DNA of 64,000 nt from positions 4,915,001-4,979,000 of the forward strand of contig NZ_CP036498.1 of assembly GCF_018279705.1 (NCBI RefSeq), given 5' to 3'. The position numbers and the translations under genes are program-made. The notes below the pieces were generated by a model, which was not told where the DNA came from, made no database searches, and saw only the letters and a list, made by a program, of their open reading frames with translations. This DNA comes from Tardiphaga alba. GTDB taxonomy: Bacteria; Pseudomonadota; Alphaproteobacteria; Rhizobiales; Xanthobacteraceae. Shown here piece after piece: positions 40,404-49,842 of the stretch (positions within the stretch are counted from its first letter, which is position 1; the number at the start of each line of letters is the position of its first letter).

Positions 40404-42095
40404 ATGGCTGCACCATCGTTGACGGGCCGCTTCATCCGCATGATCCTGATCCCGATCCTGGCGACGACCATCGCGGTCATCTGGTTTGCCGAGCGCAGCA
40501 TCGCGCAGCTCGGTCTTGCGCTGGCCGCCTATGGCGTCTTCACGACGTTGCTGCTGATCGTTACGGCGGATATCGAACGCGCGCTTCTTCTCGCATCGCT
40601 GTTGGTGATCGCCACCACTCTGGCGTCGCTGGTCAAATACAGCCATAGCGGGCTCAAGCTGATCGTGACGGACCTGCCGCTGCTGTTCGCGGGGACGACA
40701 CCGTTCTTCTTCACACAATATCCGCTTGCCGTTGCAGGCGTTGCGGCGGGCACTGTTGTTCTGTTTGCGGCTGCAACAGCTACGGTTCTCGGCATCGACG
40801 GCGAGGCTCTTCCGCTGGCCGCCCGGCTCACGCTGCTCTGCGCCGCATCGATTTGCCTGATGGTTGCCTGGGCGGCCGGCGGAGGCAATGCGCCATTCCA
40901 GCTGATAGCAGCGGAGCGCCGCTGTTTTTTCTCCGCATTCATCGCGTCGCTGCTCGATGCGCGCTCATGGGTGAAATTCGGTGGACTGGATTTCAGCGAT
41001 ATCGCGCATGAGCCGCTGCCCCTGATGGATGCCGTGCCGGGGCGCATCGCCGACTTTCCGGACATAATCGTCATCCAGCACGAATCCATTTTCGATCCGC
41101 GCCTTTATGGCTTACCCGTCGATCCCGCTATTGACGCCTTCCTCTCGCCACCAGACGGCTGGCACGGTCGCCTCAATGTCGATATTTTTGGTGGCGGGTC
41201 CTGGCAATCGGAATTCAGTGTGCTGACCGGACTATCCAGTGCCAGCTTCGGTTCAAGCGCCTACTACCTGTTCAAGCGCGGCGTCGGCCGCTTCCGCAAC
41301 AGCCTGCCCGACGCGCTCACGGCACTCGGTTACAAAACCGCATTGGCGTCCAGCTGCCGGCGCAGCTTCCTGAATTACGATCAGTTTTATGCCGCCGTCG
41401 GCATGAGCGAACGGATTTTCACTGACGATCTTCCGCCACCATTCGATCTCGCGCGTTTCGAGACCACGCATTCCGATGCGCAGTTCTTGCCGGCGGCCAT
41501 CGCCACTCATATGGCGGGAATCTCCGATGGAGCCGCGCCACGCTTTCTCTATGCGCTGACCAACTTCAACCATGGTCCGCACAACCGGCGGCTCACCTCG
41601 CCCGGCCAGTCTGACGATGCGCGCGCTTTCGCCCATGCGAGCCTGGCCGTTCCGCACTATGCCGAATATTACGCGCGGCTCGAGGAAACCGCAGCGACCT
41701 GGAAGCAAGTGCGGCATGAGCTTTCAGCCCATCAGCGCCCGACGCTGATCGTTCACTACGGCGACCATCAGCCTGTGATGATCAGACGGATCGAGGCGAA
41801 GCTGAAATTGCCGCCTGATCCCCGGCGCCAATTCCGGACTTTCTATGCTGTCGAAGCCCTGAATTTCGAACCCGGCCGCTTCCGCGCAGGGCGCGGCGCA
41901 GATCTCGATATCGCTTTTCTTGGCACCGTCGCCTTGCAACTGGCAGGCCTGCCGCTCGACCGCATCTTCGCGACCCGTGCGAGCCTAATCGACCAATGCG
42001 GCGATGGCTATTTCGCTTCCGTCTCGGAACGCAAACGTCGCTTTCACCGGACCCTTGTCGACCTCGGGGCGATCAATCTCGCTGAGCCATCGTGA
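40404..42095 (+). CDS. Membrane sulfatase/alkaline-phosphatase-fold transferase (LTA synthase or pEtN transferase-like)
   Basis: Inner-membrane protein of 563 residues. About five hydrophobic helices occupy residues 1-165, followed by a periplasmic alkaline-phosphatase-fold domain. That domain has the nucleophile region (DIIVIQHESIFDPRLYG), the segment GGSWQSEFSVLTGL, and a late metal-binding motif YGDHQPV. This layout fits enzymes that move phosphoglycerol or phosphoethanolamine onto envelope glycans or lipids. In the first motif the usual catalytic Thr appears as Ser (HESIF). The exact donor and acceptor cannot be told from sequence. Confidence 0.82.
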   Translation: MAAPSLTGRFIRMILIPILATTIAVIWFAERSIAQLGLALAAYGVFTTLLLIVTADIERALLLASLLVIATTLASLVKYSHSGLKLIVTDLPLLFAGTTPFFFTQYPLAVAGVAAGTVVLFAAATATVLGIDGEALPLAARLTLLCAASICLMVAWAAGGGNAPFQLIAAERRCFFSAFIASLLDARSWVKFGGLDFSDIAHEPLPLMDAVPGRIADFPDIIVIQHESIFDPRLYGLPVDPAIDAFLSPPDGWHGRLNVDIFGGGSWQSEFSVLTGLSSASFGSSAYYLFKRGVGRFRNSLPDALTALGYKTALASSCRRSFLNYDQFYAAVGMSERIFTDDLPPPFDLARFETTHSDAQFLPAAIATHMAGISDGAAPRFLYALTNFNHGPHNRRLTSPGQSDDARAFAHASLAVPHYAEYYARLEETAATWKQVRHELSAHQRPTLIVHYGDHQPVMIRRIEAKLKLPPDPRRQFRTFYAVEALNFEPGRFRAGRGADLDIAFLGTVALQLAGLPLDRIFATRASLIDQCGDGYFASVSERKRRFHRTLVDLGAINLAEPS

Positions 42096-42131
42096 TCGAA
42101 ATGCGCGTTGCATGCGCGCAATGTCGGGAGA

Positions 42132-43628
42132 TCACTGCCCCGGGTCGCTCGCCAGCACGCCCTTCACCGCCTGCGCCCAACCCTTCAGTTTTCGCGATCG
42201 TGTCGCTTCGCTCATGGCCGGCTTGAAGCGGCGTTCGAGACGCCAGTTGTCCGCAAATTTCGTGGGCTCGGGAAAGACGCCGGCCTTCAGCCCGGCGAGA
42301 TAGGCAGCGCCGAGCGCCGTCGTCTCCTGGATCATCGGGCGATCCACGGGCGCATCGAGCAGATCCGCGAGGCGCTGCATGGTCCAGTCCGACGCAGTCA
42401 TGCCGCCATCGACACGCAGCACAACGGTCGCCGCGCTGACATCCGGCCAGTCGGCGCGCATCGCCGCATAGAGATCGCGGGTCTGGTAGCAGACGCTTTC
42501 CAGCGCGGCATGCGCAAGTTCGGCAGGGCCGGTGTTGCGCGTGAGGCCGAACAGCGCGCCGCGCACATCAGGATTCCAGTATGGCGCACCGAGACCGACA
42601 AAGGCCGGGACCAGATAGACCGATTGCGAGGAGTCGTTCTTGTCCGCGAGCGGGCCGCTCTCGGCCGCATTCTTGATGATGCCGAGACCATCGCGCAGCC
42701 ATTGCACCGCCGATCCCGCCACGAAGATCGAGCCTTCCAGTGCATAGGTGCGCACGCCGTTCAACTGATAGGCCACGGTGGTGAGCAGCTTGTGCTTCGA
42801 GACCACCGGCGTGGTGCCGGTGTTGAGCAATGCGAAGCAGCCGGTGCCGTAAGTGGACTTGATCATGCCCGGCGCAAAACACGCCTGCCCGATGGTCGCC
42901 GCCTGCTGGTCGCCGGCGATGCCGCCGATGATGATGCTGCCACCGAACAGCGACGTGCTGCCAAAATCCGACGACGAATCCTGCACCTTCGGCAGCATCG
43001 CCCGCGGCACGCGCAGCAGCTTCAGCAGCTCGTCATCCCATGCCCCGGTGTGGATGTTGAACAGCAGCGTGCGCGACGCATTGGTGGCGTCGGTGGCATG
43101 CACCTGCCCGCCGGTAAGACGCCACAGGAGATAGCAATCCACGGTGCCGAACATCAGTTCGCCGCGCTCGGCACGGGCGCGTGCACCCGGCACGTGATCG
43201 AGAATCCAGGCAACCTTGGTGCCGGAAAAATACGGATCGATGATCAGGCCGGTGCGCTCGGTGATGAACGGCTCCTGGCCGTCCGCTTTCATCTTCGCGC
43301 AAATCTCCGCGGTGCGACGATCCTGCCAGACGATGGCGCGGTGAACCGCCTGGCCGGTGACGCGGTCCCACACCACCACGGTCTCGCGCTGATTGGTGAT
43401 GCCGATGGCGGCGATGTCCTTTGCGCTGACCTTGGCCTTGGCCATGGCATCGCGGCAGACCGACAATGTCGACGACCAGATATCTTCCGGCTCATGCTCG
43501 ACCCAGCCCGAGGCCGGAAAATGCTGCGGGAATTCCTGCTGCGCGATGGCCGCGATCGAGAGGTCCGCGGCAAAAATCATCGCGCGCGACGAGGTGGTGC
43601 CCTGATCGATGGCCATCACGAATGACAT
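42132..43628 (-). CDS. glpK: Glycerol kinase GlpK
   Basis: Phosphorylates glycerol to glycerol 3-phosphate, 498 residues, FGGY/ASKHA fold. It opens [19 protein letters not shown] (phosphate 1 motif) and has [12 protein letters not shown], the [13 protein letters not shown] block, [14 protein letters not shown], the GIAGDQQAA segment and [14 protein letters not shown]. Length and order are normal. It stands alone, without glpD or glpF nearby, and is convergent with the sulfatase-fold gene. Confidence 0.96.
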   Translation of the reverse strand: MSFVMAIDQGTTSSRAMIFAADLSIAAIAQQEFPQHFPASGWVEHEPEDIWSSTLSVCRDAMAKAKVSAKDIAAIGITNQRETVVVWDRVTGQAVHRAIVWQDRRTAEICAKMKADGQEPFITERTGLIIDPYFSGTKVAWILDHVPGARARAERGELMFGTVDCYLLWRLTGGQVHATDATNASRTLLFNIHTGAWDDELLKLLRVPRAMLPKVQDSSSDFGSTSLFGGSIIIGGIAGDQQAATIGQACFAPGMIKSTYGTGCFALLNTGTTPVVSKHKLLTTVAYQLNGVRTYALEGSIFVAGSAVQWLRDGLGIIKNAAESGPLADKNDSSQSVYLVPAFVGLGAPYWNPDVRGALFGLTRNTGPAELAHAALESVCYQTRDLYAAMRADWPDVSAATVVLRVDGGMTASDWTMQRLADLLDAPVDRPMIQETTALGAAYLAGLKAGVFPEPTKFADNWRLERRFKPAMSEATRSRKLKGWAQAVKGVLASDPGQ

Positions 43629-43703
43629 GGAGGTTTCTTCCCGGATCGTTGCTTATGCGTGCAGGCAACCGGATCGACGGGAGAAGGTCAAGACGGCAAA
43701 GGT

Positions 43704-43793
43704 GTAGCCTGCATGGAGCGAAGCGTAATGCAGGGCCCGGCGAGCCAGCGGAAACGCCGGTCCCCGGATTGCGCTGCGCTCCATCCGGGCTAC
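43704..43793. repeat. Palindromic intergenic repeat family D
   Basis: A 90-base inverted repeat: GTAGCCTGCATGGAGCGAAG on the left pairs imperfectly with the right part ending GCGCTCCATCCGGGCTAC. It lies between the starts and stops of two minus-strand genes, glpK and the FAD oxidoreductase. Confidence 0.85.
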
Positions 43794-43802
43794 GAACGAC
43801 GG

Positions 43803-45004
43803 CTACAGCGCCGGCGCGATCGTCACGATCAATGCGCTGCCGACCATCGCAAGCTCGCGCGGGAGGGTCTCGCTGGCGCGGCGTGCAAATCCCTGCCCGA
43901 GTCGGCCGAGGAAGCGGCTCCAGCGCTGCATGCGCCAATACAGCGAATTCTCCAGCGTCACCGCGCGCAGGGTAAAGGCCTTGTCCTTTGCCCAGGCGTC
44001 GCATTCCTGCTTGAGCGGATCGGCATAATATTGCGCGATCTTGTCGGCAGCCATGCCGGGCGTTGCGAGCCAGTTCGGGATGTGCACGCCGCAGAGCTGC
44101 GCGACATCGACGAACACCTTGTCGGTGCCGCAGCCGCTGCCGGGGCAAGGCGACGCAAAGGCATCGCCGACCAGCACCACGCCGGGCTGCACCACATTGT
44201 CGCTCTCATAGAGATCGACGGGACGGATCTTGATGTCGCCGGAAATCGTGTAGTCGCCGATCAACGCACGCAGCTTCGGCAGGCAACTGTCGAGTGCTGC
44301 CTCCGGCGTGCGGCGCATGGCACGCACCCATGGATCACTTGCTTCGCGATAGACGAACAGATTGCCGCGCATGGTATCGCCGATCGGGAACAGCGTGACA
44401 TAGGCGGTGCGATGGCGCGTTGATTCAGCAAAATAGGTCAGCGCCGGAAACGCGAAGCGCGCACGCGCTGTCGGCGCGATGTCGAAGCCCACCGAGATCG
44501 AATGGCAGGCCGAAATGACGGGGCGGCCGATCTTGAGCTGGTCGCGCAGGCTGACGCTGCCGCCATTGGCGAGCACGATCAGCCGCGCCGAAATCTCCTC
44601 ACCATTGGCGAGGCCGATGATCTGGCGATCATCCGAGGTACGGACCGCGACCGCCTTGGCATGAATGGTGGTCACGATCGGCGGGATTTCGCCGCGCACG
44701 GTGTTGACCAAGGTGTCGTAGAGAAAGCCGTGCTGCTGGCTCGGGCGCCGGTCGATCACGCGGCCGAACCGCGCCAGCCAGATCTCGCTGTCATGGGTCG
44801 CTGCATTGAACACGGCATCGCGCAGGCCGGTCCTGTCGAGGCGGTCGATCTGCTGTTGGCCGGAGATCTTCTCGCAGCGGAGTTCGGGGGATGTTCGTGA
44901 TGCGGCTCGACCAGAATCGTGGCGATACCGGCGCGGCCGAGCATCGCTGCCGCAGCCGAACCCGCCAGACCGCCACCAATGATCGCAATATCCGTTTGCC
45001 GCAC
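43803..45004 (-). CDS. FAD-dependent oxidoreductase (one-base frameshift)
   Basis: Flavoprotein of about 400 residues. It begins at a GTG (45004, with GGAGAG 6 bases upstream) and has the FAD Rossmann motif DIAIIGGGLAGSAAAAMLGRAG, then VEPHHEHPP. The frame breaks at a run of five C on the coding strand (plus 44886-44890). With six C it continues ELRCEKISGQQ and joins the frame DAVFNAATHDSEIWLARFG, open to 43803. A later GD-type FAD motif (PGVVLVGDAFASPCPGSGCGTDKVF) marks the geranylgeranyl-reductase/hydroxylase class. The substrate is unknown. It lies 150 bases downstream of the SDR gene on the same strand. Confidence 0.78.
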
Positions 45005-45153
45005 GGGAACTCTCCGTCCAGCGGATATCCGTGCGCCCGAAATGTTAAAAATCGGGAAAGGATTGCGGCAGTGGTGAAAGGCTACCGGGGGAGATTTGTT
45101 TCGGGAGATTTCATTGCGTTCGAACACCCTCCCCTGCAGGGCAAGGTGAAGGA

Positions 45154-45924
45154 TTACACCGACGCCGTGGTGACGCCACCGTCGATGACGATGGTCTGGC
45201 CGGTCATGAAAGTCGAGGCATCGGAGCCGAGATAGGCGACGGCGCCGGCGATTTCATGCGGCTCGCCGATCCGGCGCAGCGGCGTGGTCGATGTGCGGCG
45301 CTTGAGATTGGCTTCGTCTTCCCACAGCGCCTTGGCGAAATCGGTCTTCACGAGGCCCGGAGCAATGCAATTGACGCGCACGCCCTTTGGGCCCCATTCG
45401 CCGGCCAGCGAACGGCACAACGCGAAGTCGGCGGCCTTGGAGATGCCGTAGGCGCCGATCACCGTGGAGCCGCGCAGGCCGCCAATGGAGGAGATGATGA
45501 CGACGGAGCCGCGGCCGCGCTCGGCCATGGCCGGGATCGCCTTGGCGCACAGCCAGATATTGCTCTTCACATTCGAGCCCATGATCTTGTCGAAGGCCGC
45601 ATCCGCGATGTCGAGCAGCGGGCCGTAATAGGGATTCACCGCAGCGTTGCAGACCAGGATATCAATCGGGCCGTAATGCTTCACAGTACCGTCGATCAGC
45701 GCCTCGACCTCGGGTTTGCGCGAGATGTTGCAGGCAATGACATGGGCATCGCCGCCGGCCTTGCGGATCCCTGCAGCGACCTCCTCGCAGGCATCGGCCT
45801 TGCGGCTGGAGACGACAACCTTGGCGCCGAGCTGCGCCAGCAGTTCCGCCGATGCCTTGCCGATGCCGCGGCTGGAGCCGGTGACGACGGCGACCTTGCC
45901 GGTGAGATCGAAGGGATGGGTCAT
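45154..45924 (-). CDS. SDR family oxidoreductase
   Basis: NAD(P)-dependent short-chain dehydrogenase, 256 residues. It has the cofactor motif VVTGSSRGIGKA, the NNAG-like motif as CNAAVNPYYG, the catalytic Ser (SSIGG) and YxxxK as YGISKAAD. The C-terminus IVIDGGVTTASV is typical. It follows pimD in the operon after the repeat at 45968-46050. It occupies the position where pimE (enoyl-CoA hydratase) is found in Rhodopseudomonas palustris, so it may serve the same pathway; that is inference. Confidence 0.92.
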   Translation of the reverse strand: MTHPFDLTGKVAVVTGSSRGIGKASAELLAQLGAKVVVSSRKADACEEVAAGIRKAGGDAHVIACNISRKPEVEALIDGTVKHYGPIDILVCNAAVNPYYGPLLDIADAAFDKIMGSNVKSNIWLCAKAIPAMAERGRGSVVIISSIGGLRGSTVIGAYGISKAADFALCRSLAGEWGPKGVRVNCIAPGLVKTDFAKALWEDEANLKRRTSTTPLRRIGEPHEIAGAVAYLGSDASTFMTGQTIVIDGGVTTASV

Positions 45925-45967
45925 CGGGGACGCTTCCTTGTTATTGACTAGCTCCAGACCTCTCCCT

Positions 45968-46050
45968 CGTCATGGCCGGGCTTGTCCCGGCCATCCACGC
46001 CTTCGCTTCGGGCACAGACGTGGATGCCCGGCACGAGGCCTGGCATGACG
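45968..46050. repeat. Palindromic intergenic repeat family A, copy 2
   Basis: Nearly the same sequence as 32828-32909 in its left half (CGTCATGGCCGGGCTTGTCC), with a diverged centre. It sits inside the pim-like operon, between pimD and the SDR gene. Confidence 0.9.
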
Positions 46051-46065
46051 AGAGATAGGCGTTTG

Positions 46066-47208
46066 TTACTCCGTGATCCCGCCGGCCGCCGCGACGCGAC
46101 GGAGGTGGAAATCGGCATCGCCGAACTGCTGCTCGATCATGGTGAGCCGCTTGAAGTAGTGGCCGATGCGATACTCCATGGTCACGCCGACGCCGCCATG
46201 CAGCTGCACGCCGCCCTGGCCAACGAAGCGCGCGGATCGGCCGATCTGCACCTTGGCAGCAGCGACCGTCTTGGCGCGTTCGTCGAGATCGGTGAAGCTC
46301 GAGGCCATCGAGGCGAGATAGGACATGCTGCGCGCGGTCTCCAGCGCGGTGAACATGTCGGCAGCGCGGTGCTGCAGCGCCTGGAACGAGCCGATGGCGA
46401 CGCCGAACTGCTTGCGCTCCTTGATATACTCGACCGAGACCTTGAGCGCCTCTTCCATCGCGCCCACCGCTTCGGCGCAGAGCGCGATGCGGGCATCATC
46501 GACTACCTGATCGATGATCGACAGGCCGTTCTCGGCATCGCCGATCACGGCATCTGCGCCGACCTCGACATTGTCGAACTTGATGTCGGCGGCACGGCTG
46601 CCGTCCTGGGTCTCGTAGCCGCGGATATCGACGCCCTTGGCGTTAGCCGGCACCAAGAATACGCCGACGCCCTTGGCATCGCGCTGGCCGCCGGCCGTGC
46701 GTGCGGTGACGACCAGCGTATCAGCGGTGTCGCCGTGGCCGACGACGAACTTCTCGCCGGACAGGGTGTAGCCCGCACCGCTTTTCTTGGCGGCGGTTTT
46801 GACGTTGCCGAGCTCGAAGCGCGAGTCGCGCTCGACCTGGGCGAAGGCCAAGGTCTTCGAGCCGTCGATGATCCCCGGCAGATGCGCGGCGCGCTGTTCG
46901 GCCGAGCCGCGGCGCAGGAAGCCGCCACCGAGCACCACCGTGTCGAGATAGGGCTCGACCACGAGGTTACGGCCGAGCGCTTCCATCACCAGCATGGTTT
47001 CGATCGGGCCGGCGCCGAAGCCGCCATCCTCTTCGCTGAACGGCAGGCCGAGCAGGCCCTGCTCCGCGAACTTGCCCCAGATCGCCTTGCTGTAACCACC
47101 CTTTTCAGCGCGATACTTCTTGCGGTTCTCGAAGTCGTAGGATGCCTTCAGCAGGCCATCCACGCTGTCCTTGAGAAGCCGTTGCTCCTCGGAAAGATCA
47201 AAATCCAT
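46066..47208 (-). CDS. pimD: Acyl-CoA dehydrogenase, PimD-like
   Basis: FAD flavoprotein that oxidises acyl-CoA to enoyl-CoA, 380 residues. It opens MDFDLSEEQRLLKDSVDGLL, with the FAD/substrate region (TLAFAQVERDSRFEL, YTLSGEKFVVGHGDTAD) and C-terminal QLHGGVGVTMEYRIGHYFKR. It is the shorter of two adjacent acyl-CoA dehydrogenases; gene order pimF-A-B-C-D suggests it is PimD, partner of PimC. In the R. palustris pim operon these act on dicarboxyl-CoA such as pimeloyl-CoA. Assignment rests on order and class, not on a tested substrate. Confidence 0.88.
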   Translation of the reverse strand: MDFDLSEEQRLLKDSVDGLLKASYDFENRKKYRAEKGGYSKAIWGKFAEQGLLGLPFSEEDGGFGAGPIETMLVMEALGRNLVVEPYLDTVVLGGGFLRRGSAEQRAAHLPGIIDGSKTLAFAQVERDSRFELGNVKTAAKKSGAGYTLSGEKFVVGHGDTADTLVVTARTAGGQRDAKGVGVFLVPANAKGVDIRGYETQDGSRAADIKFDNVEVGADAVIGDAENGLSIIDQVVDDARIALCAEAVGAMEEALKVSVEYIKERKQFGVAIGSFQALQHRAADMFTALETARSMSYLASMASSFTDLDERAKTVAAAKVQIGRSARFVGQGGVQLHGGVGVTMEYRIGHYFKRLTMIEQQFGDADFHLRRVAAAGGITE

Positions 47209-47269
47209 TTTCTTTTCTCTCGGATCGCGCGCAACGCGCGTGTGTTGAATTTGGCTCGGGCTTTCCGAA

Positions 47270-47417
47270 CCTCTCCCCGCTCTGCGCGGGGAGAGGTCGA
47301 AATGCGAGCGCAGCGAGTATTTCGGGTGAGGGGCAGGCCACTGCAGGAGCCGCAATGACGGCGCCTGCGGATACACCCCTCACCCCGCCCTCTCCCCGCA
47401 AGAGCGGGGCGAGGGAG
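47270..47417. repeat. Palindromic intergenic repeat family B, copy 2
   Basis: A 148-base fold-back element with two outer hairpins (CTCTCCCCGC/GCGGGGAGAG and CTCTCCCCGC/GCGGGGCGAG) and inner complementarity (GGGTGAGGGG with CCCCTCACCC). It lies between pimC and pimD. Confidence 0.82.
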
Positions 47418-47423
47418 AAGACA

Positions 47424-48611
47424 TCAAAGCCCCAGCACCGCTTTCGCGATGATGTTGCGCTGGATCTCGTTGGAGCCGCCATAGATCGACACCTTGCGGT
47501 AGTTGAAATAGGTCGGCGCGATGGGCGAGGCCCAGTCGCCCTCTTCGTTCTTGCCATCGCCTTCCGGCGCGAAAGGCAGCGCGAACGGGCCGGTAACCTC
47601 GAGCAGCAGTTCGGTGAGCGTCTGCTGGATTTCCGAGCCCTTGATCTTCAGGATCGAGGAGGCCGGATCCGGCTTGCCCTTGCCGTGCTTGCCCTCGGCG
47701 GCGACGACGCGCATCTGCGTCAGTTCGAGCGCCTTCAGCTCGATCTCCGTGGCCGCGAGCTTCTGGCGGAACTGCGGGTCCTCGATCAGCGGCCTGTCAC
47801 CCGACATCACGCTGGAGGCCAGCTCCTTGATGCGGCGGATGCGCTCCTTCGACATGCCGACGCGGGCGATGTTGACGCGCTCATTGCCGAGCAGGAATTT
47901 GGCGTAATCCCAGCCCTTGTTCTCCTCGCCGACGAGATTCTCGGCGGGCACCACGACCTCATCGAAGAACACTTCGTTGACTTCGACCCCGCCATCGATG
48001 GTCTGGATCGGACGGACGGTGATGCCCTTCGACTTCATGTCGATGAGGATGAAGGAGATACCCGACTGCTTCTTCGCATCGGGGTCGGTGCGGCAGAGGC
48101 AGAAGATCCAGTCGGCGTGCTGCGCCAGCGTGGTCCAGGTCTTCTGGCCGTTGACGATCCAGGTATCGCCCTTCTTCTTCGCGGTCGTCTTCAGCGAGGC
48201 AAGGTCCGACCCCGAGCCGGGCTCGGAGAAGCCCTGGCACCACCAGTCGTCCATATTGGCGATGCGCGGCAGGAAGTGCTTCTTCTGCTGCTCGTTGCCG
48301 AAGGTGTAGATGACCGGGCCGACCATGTTGACGCCGAACGGCAGCGGCGGCGGCGCCGGGGTCTTCTGCAGCTCCTCCAAGAAAATATACTGCTTGGCGG
48401 CGCTCCAGCCGGTGCCACCATATTCCTTCGGCCAATGCGGGACGGCCCAGCCCTTCTTGTTGAGGGTGCGCTGCCAATTCACCAGGTCTTCCTTACTGGT
48501 GTGGTGACCTTCCTGCAGCTTCTTGCGCACGACCGGGTCGAGATTTTCCCGGAAGAACTTGCGCACTTCCTCGCGAAACGCGACTTCTTCTGGATTGAAA
48601 CTCAGATCCAT
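47424..48611 (-). CDS. pimC: Acyl-CoA dehydrogenase, PimC-like
   Basis: Acyl-CoA dehydrogenase of 395 residues. It opens MDLSFNPEEVAFREEVRKFF and has WCQGFSEPGSGSDLASLKT (FAD-binding) and TWIVNGQKTWTT. The C-terminus includes YGGSNEIQRNIIAKAVLGL, the usual family ending. AAGGAGG precedes the ATG at 48611. It is paired with the adjacent pimD, and the two may form a heteromeric enzyme as proposed for PimCD. The in-frame extension to 48845 overlaps the thiolase gene and is rejected. Confidence 0.9.
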   Translation of the reverse strand: MDLSFNPEEVAFREEVRKFFRENLDPVVRKKLQEGHHTSKEDLVNWQRTLNKKGWAVPHWPKEYGGTGWSAAKQYIFLEELQKTPAPPPLPFGVNMVGPVIYTFGNEQQKKHFLPRIANMDDWWCQGFSEPGSGSDLASLKTTAKKKGDTWIVNGQKTWTTLAQHADWIFCLCRTDPDAKKQSGISFILIDMKSKGITVRPIQTIDGGVEVNEVFFDEVVVPAENLVGEENKGWDYAKFLLGNERVNIARVGMSKERIRRIKELASSVMSGDRPLIEDPQFRQKLAATEIELKALELTQMRVVAAEGKHGKGKPDPASSILKIKGSEIQQTLTELLLEVTGPFALPFAPEGDGKNEEGDWASPIAPTYFNYRKVSIYGGSNEIQRNIIAKAVLGL

Positions 48612-48637
48612 CGGATCCTCCTTGATAGCAGTTTTGA

Positions 48638-49825
48638 TTACTGAACGATTTCGAGCAGGCCGGCGGAGCCCATGCCGCCACCGACGCACATGGTGACGAC
48701 GGCATACTTCGCCTTGCGGCGGCGGCCTTCGATCAATGCGTGGCCGGCGAGACGTGCGCCCGACATGCCATAGGGATGGCCCACCGAGATGGCGCCGCCA
48801 TTGACGTTGAGCTTCTCCGGATCGATGCCGAGCTTGTCGCGGCAATAGATCACCTGCACGGCGAAGGCTTCGTTGAGCTCCCAGAGATCGATGTCATCGA
48901 CGGTGAGACCATGGCGCTTCAGGAGACGCGGCACAGCGAACACGGGGCCGATGCCCATTTCATCCGGCTCGCAGCCGGCCGACACGAAGCCGCGGAAAAT
49001 ACCGAGCGGCTTGAGACCCTTCGACGCCGCGAGCTTGTCGCTCATGATCACGGTCGCGCTGGCGCCGTCCGAGAGCTGCGAGGCATTGCCGGCGGTAATG
49101 GTGAAGCCATCGCCGCGCACGGCCTTGAGGCCAGCGAGACCTTCGGCAGTGGTTTCCGGACGCGGACCTTCATCCTGCGACAGGGTGATCTGCTTCATGG
49201 AGACGGCGCCGGTCGCCTTGTCGGTCACGGCCATCTGCGTGGTGATCGGCGCCAGCTCGTCGTTGAACTTGCCACCCTGCTGCGCGGCCGCGGTGCGGCG
49301 CTGGCTTTCGAGGCCGTATTCGTCCTGCTTCTCGCGCGAGATGCCGTAACGCTTCGCCACCGTCTCGGCGGTGTCGAGCATCGGCATATAGACGTCGGCC
49401 TTGATCTTCAGCAATTCGGGATCGACGGTGTGAAACTTGTTGGCGTGATCGTTCTGCACCAGCGAGATCGACTCGCCACCGCCGCCAACCGCGATCTCGA
49501 CGCCGTCGAAGATCACCGAGCGGGCTGCGAGCGCGATGGCCTGCAGGCCCGAGGCGCACTGGCGATCGATGGTGGTGCCGGCGACAGTCACCGGCAGGCC
49601 GGCGCGCAGCAGCGCCTTGCGCGCGATATTGCCGCCGGTGGCGCCCTGCTGAAGGGCTGCGCCCATCACCACATCCTCGACTTCCTTGGGGTCGATGCCT
49701 GCGCGCTTCACGGCATGCTCGATGGCATGGCCGAGCAGCGTCGCGCCTTCGGTGGCATTGAGTGCGCCACGATAGGCCTTGCCGATGGGGGTACGGGCAG
49801 TTGAAACGATGACGGCGTCGGTCAT
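48638..49825 (-). CDS. pimB: Acyl-CoA thiolase (acetyl-CoA acyltransferase), PimB-like
   Basis: Thiolytic cleavage of 3-ketoacyl-CoA at the end of a beta-oxidation cycle, 395 residues. Active-site Cys90 (TIDRQCASGLQAI), the His motif VNGGAISVGHPYGMSGAR and the second Cys motif VTMCVGGGMGSAGL are all present. It sits between the ligase and PimC genes, 17 bases after the ligase stop and 27 before pimC. Order and class match PimB. Confidence 0.93.
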   Translation of the reverse strand: MTDAVIVSTARTPIGKAYRGALNATEGATLLGHAIEHAVKRAGIDPKEVEDVVMGAALQQGATGGNIARKALLRAGLPVTVAGTTIDRQCASGLQAIALAARSVIFDGVEIAVGGGGESISLVQNDHANKFHTVDPELLKIKADVYMPMLDTAETVAKRYGISREKQDEYGLESQRRTAAAQQGGKFNDELAPITTQMAVTDKATGAVSMKQITLSQDEGPRPETTAEGLAGLKAVRGDGFTITAGNASQLSDGASATVIMSDKLAASKGLKPLGIFRGFVSAGCEPDEMGIGPVFAVPRLLKRHGLTVDDIDLWELNEAFAVQVIYCRDKLGIDPEKLNVNGGAISVGHPYGMSGARLAGHALIEGRRRKAKYAVVTMCVGGGMGSAGLLEIVQ

Positions 49826-49842
49826 GTGTATCCTCCAGGTCT

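Noticed and set aside
42108..43625. 505-codon plus-strand frame opposite glpK
   Set aside because: Antisense to an intact glycerol kinase with all motifs; Arg/His-rich composition of a shadow frame.
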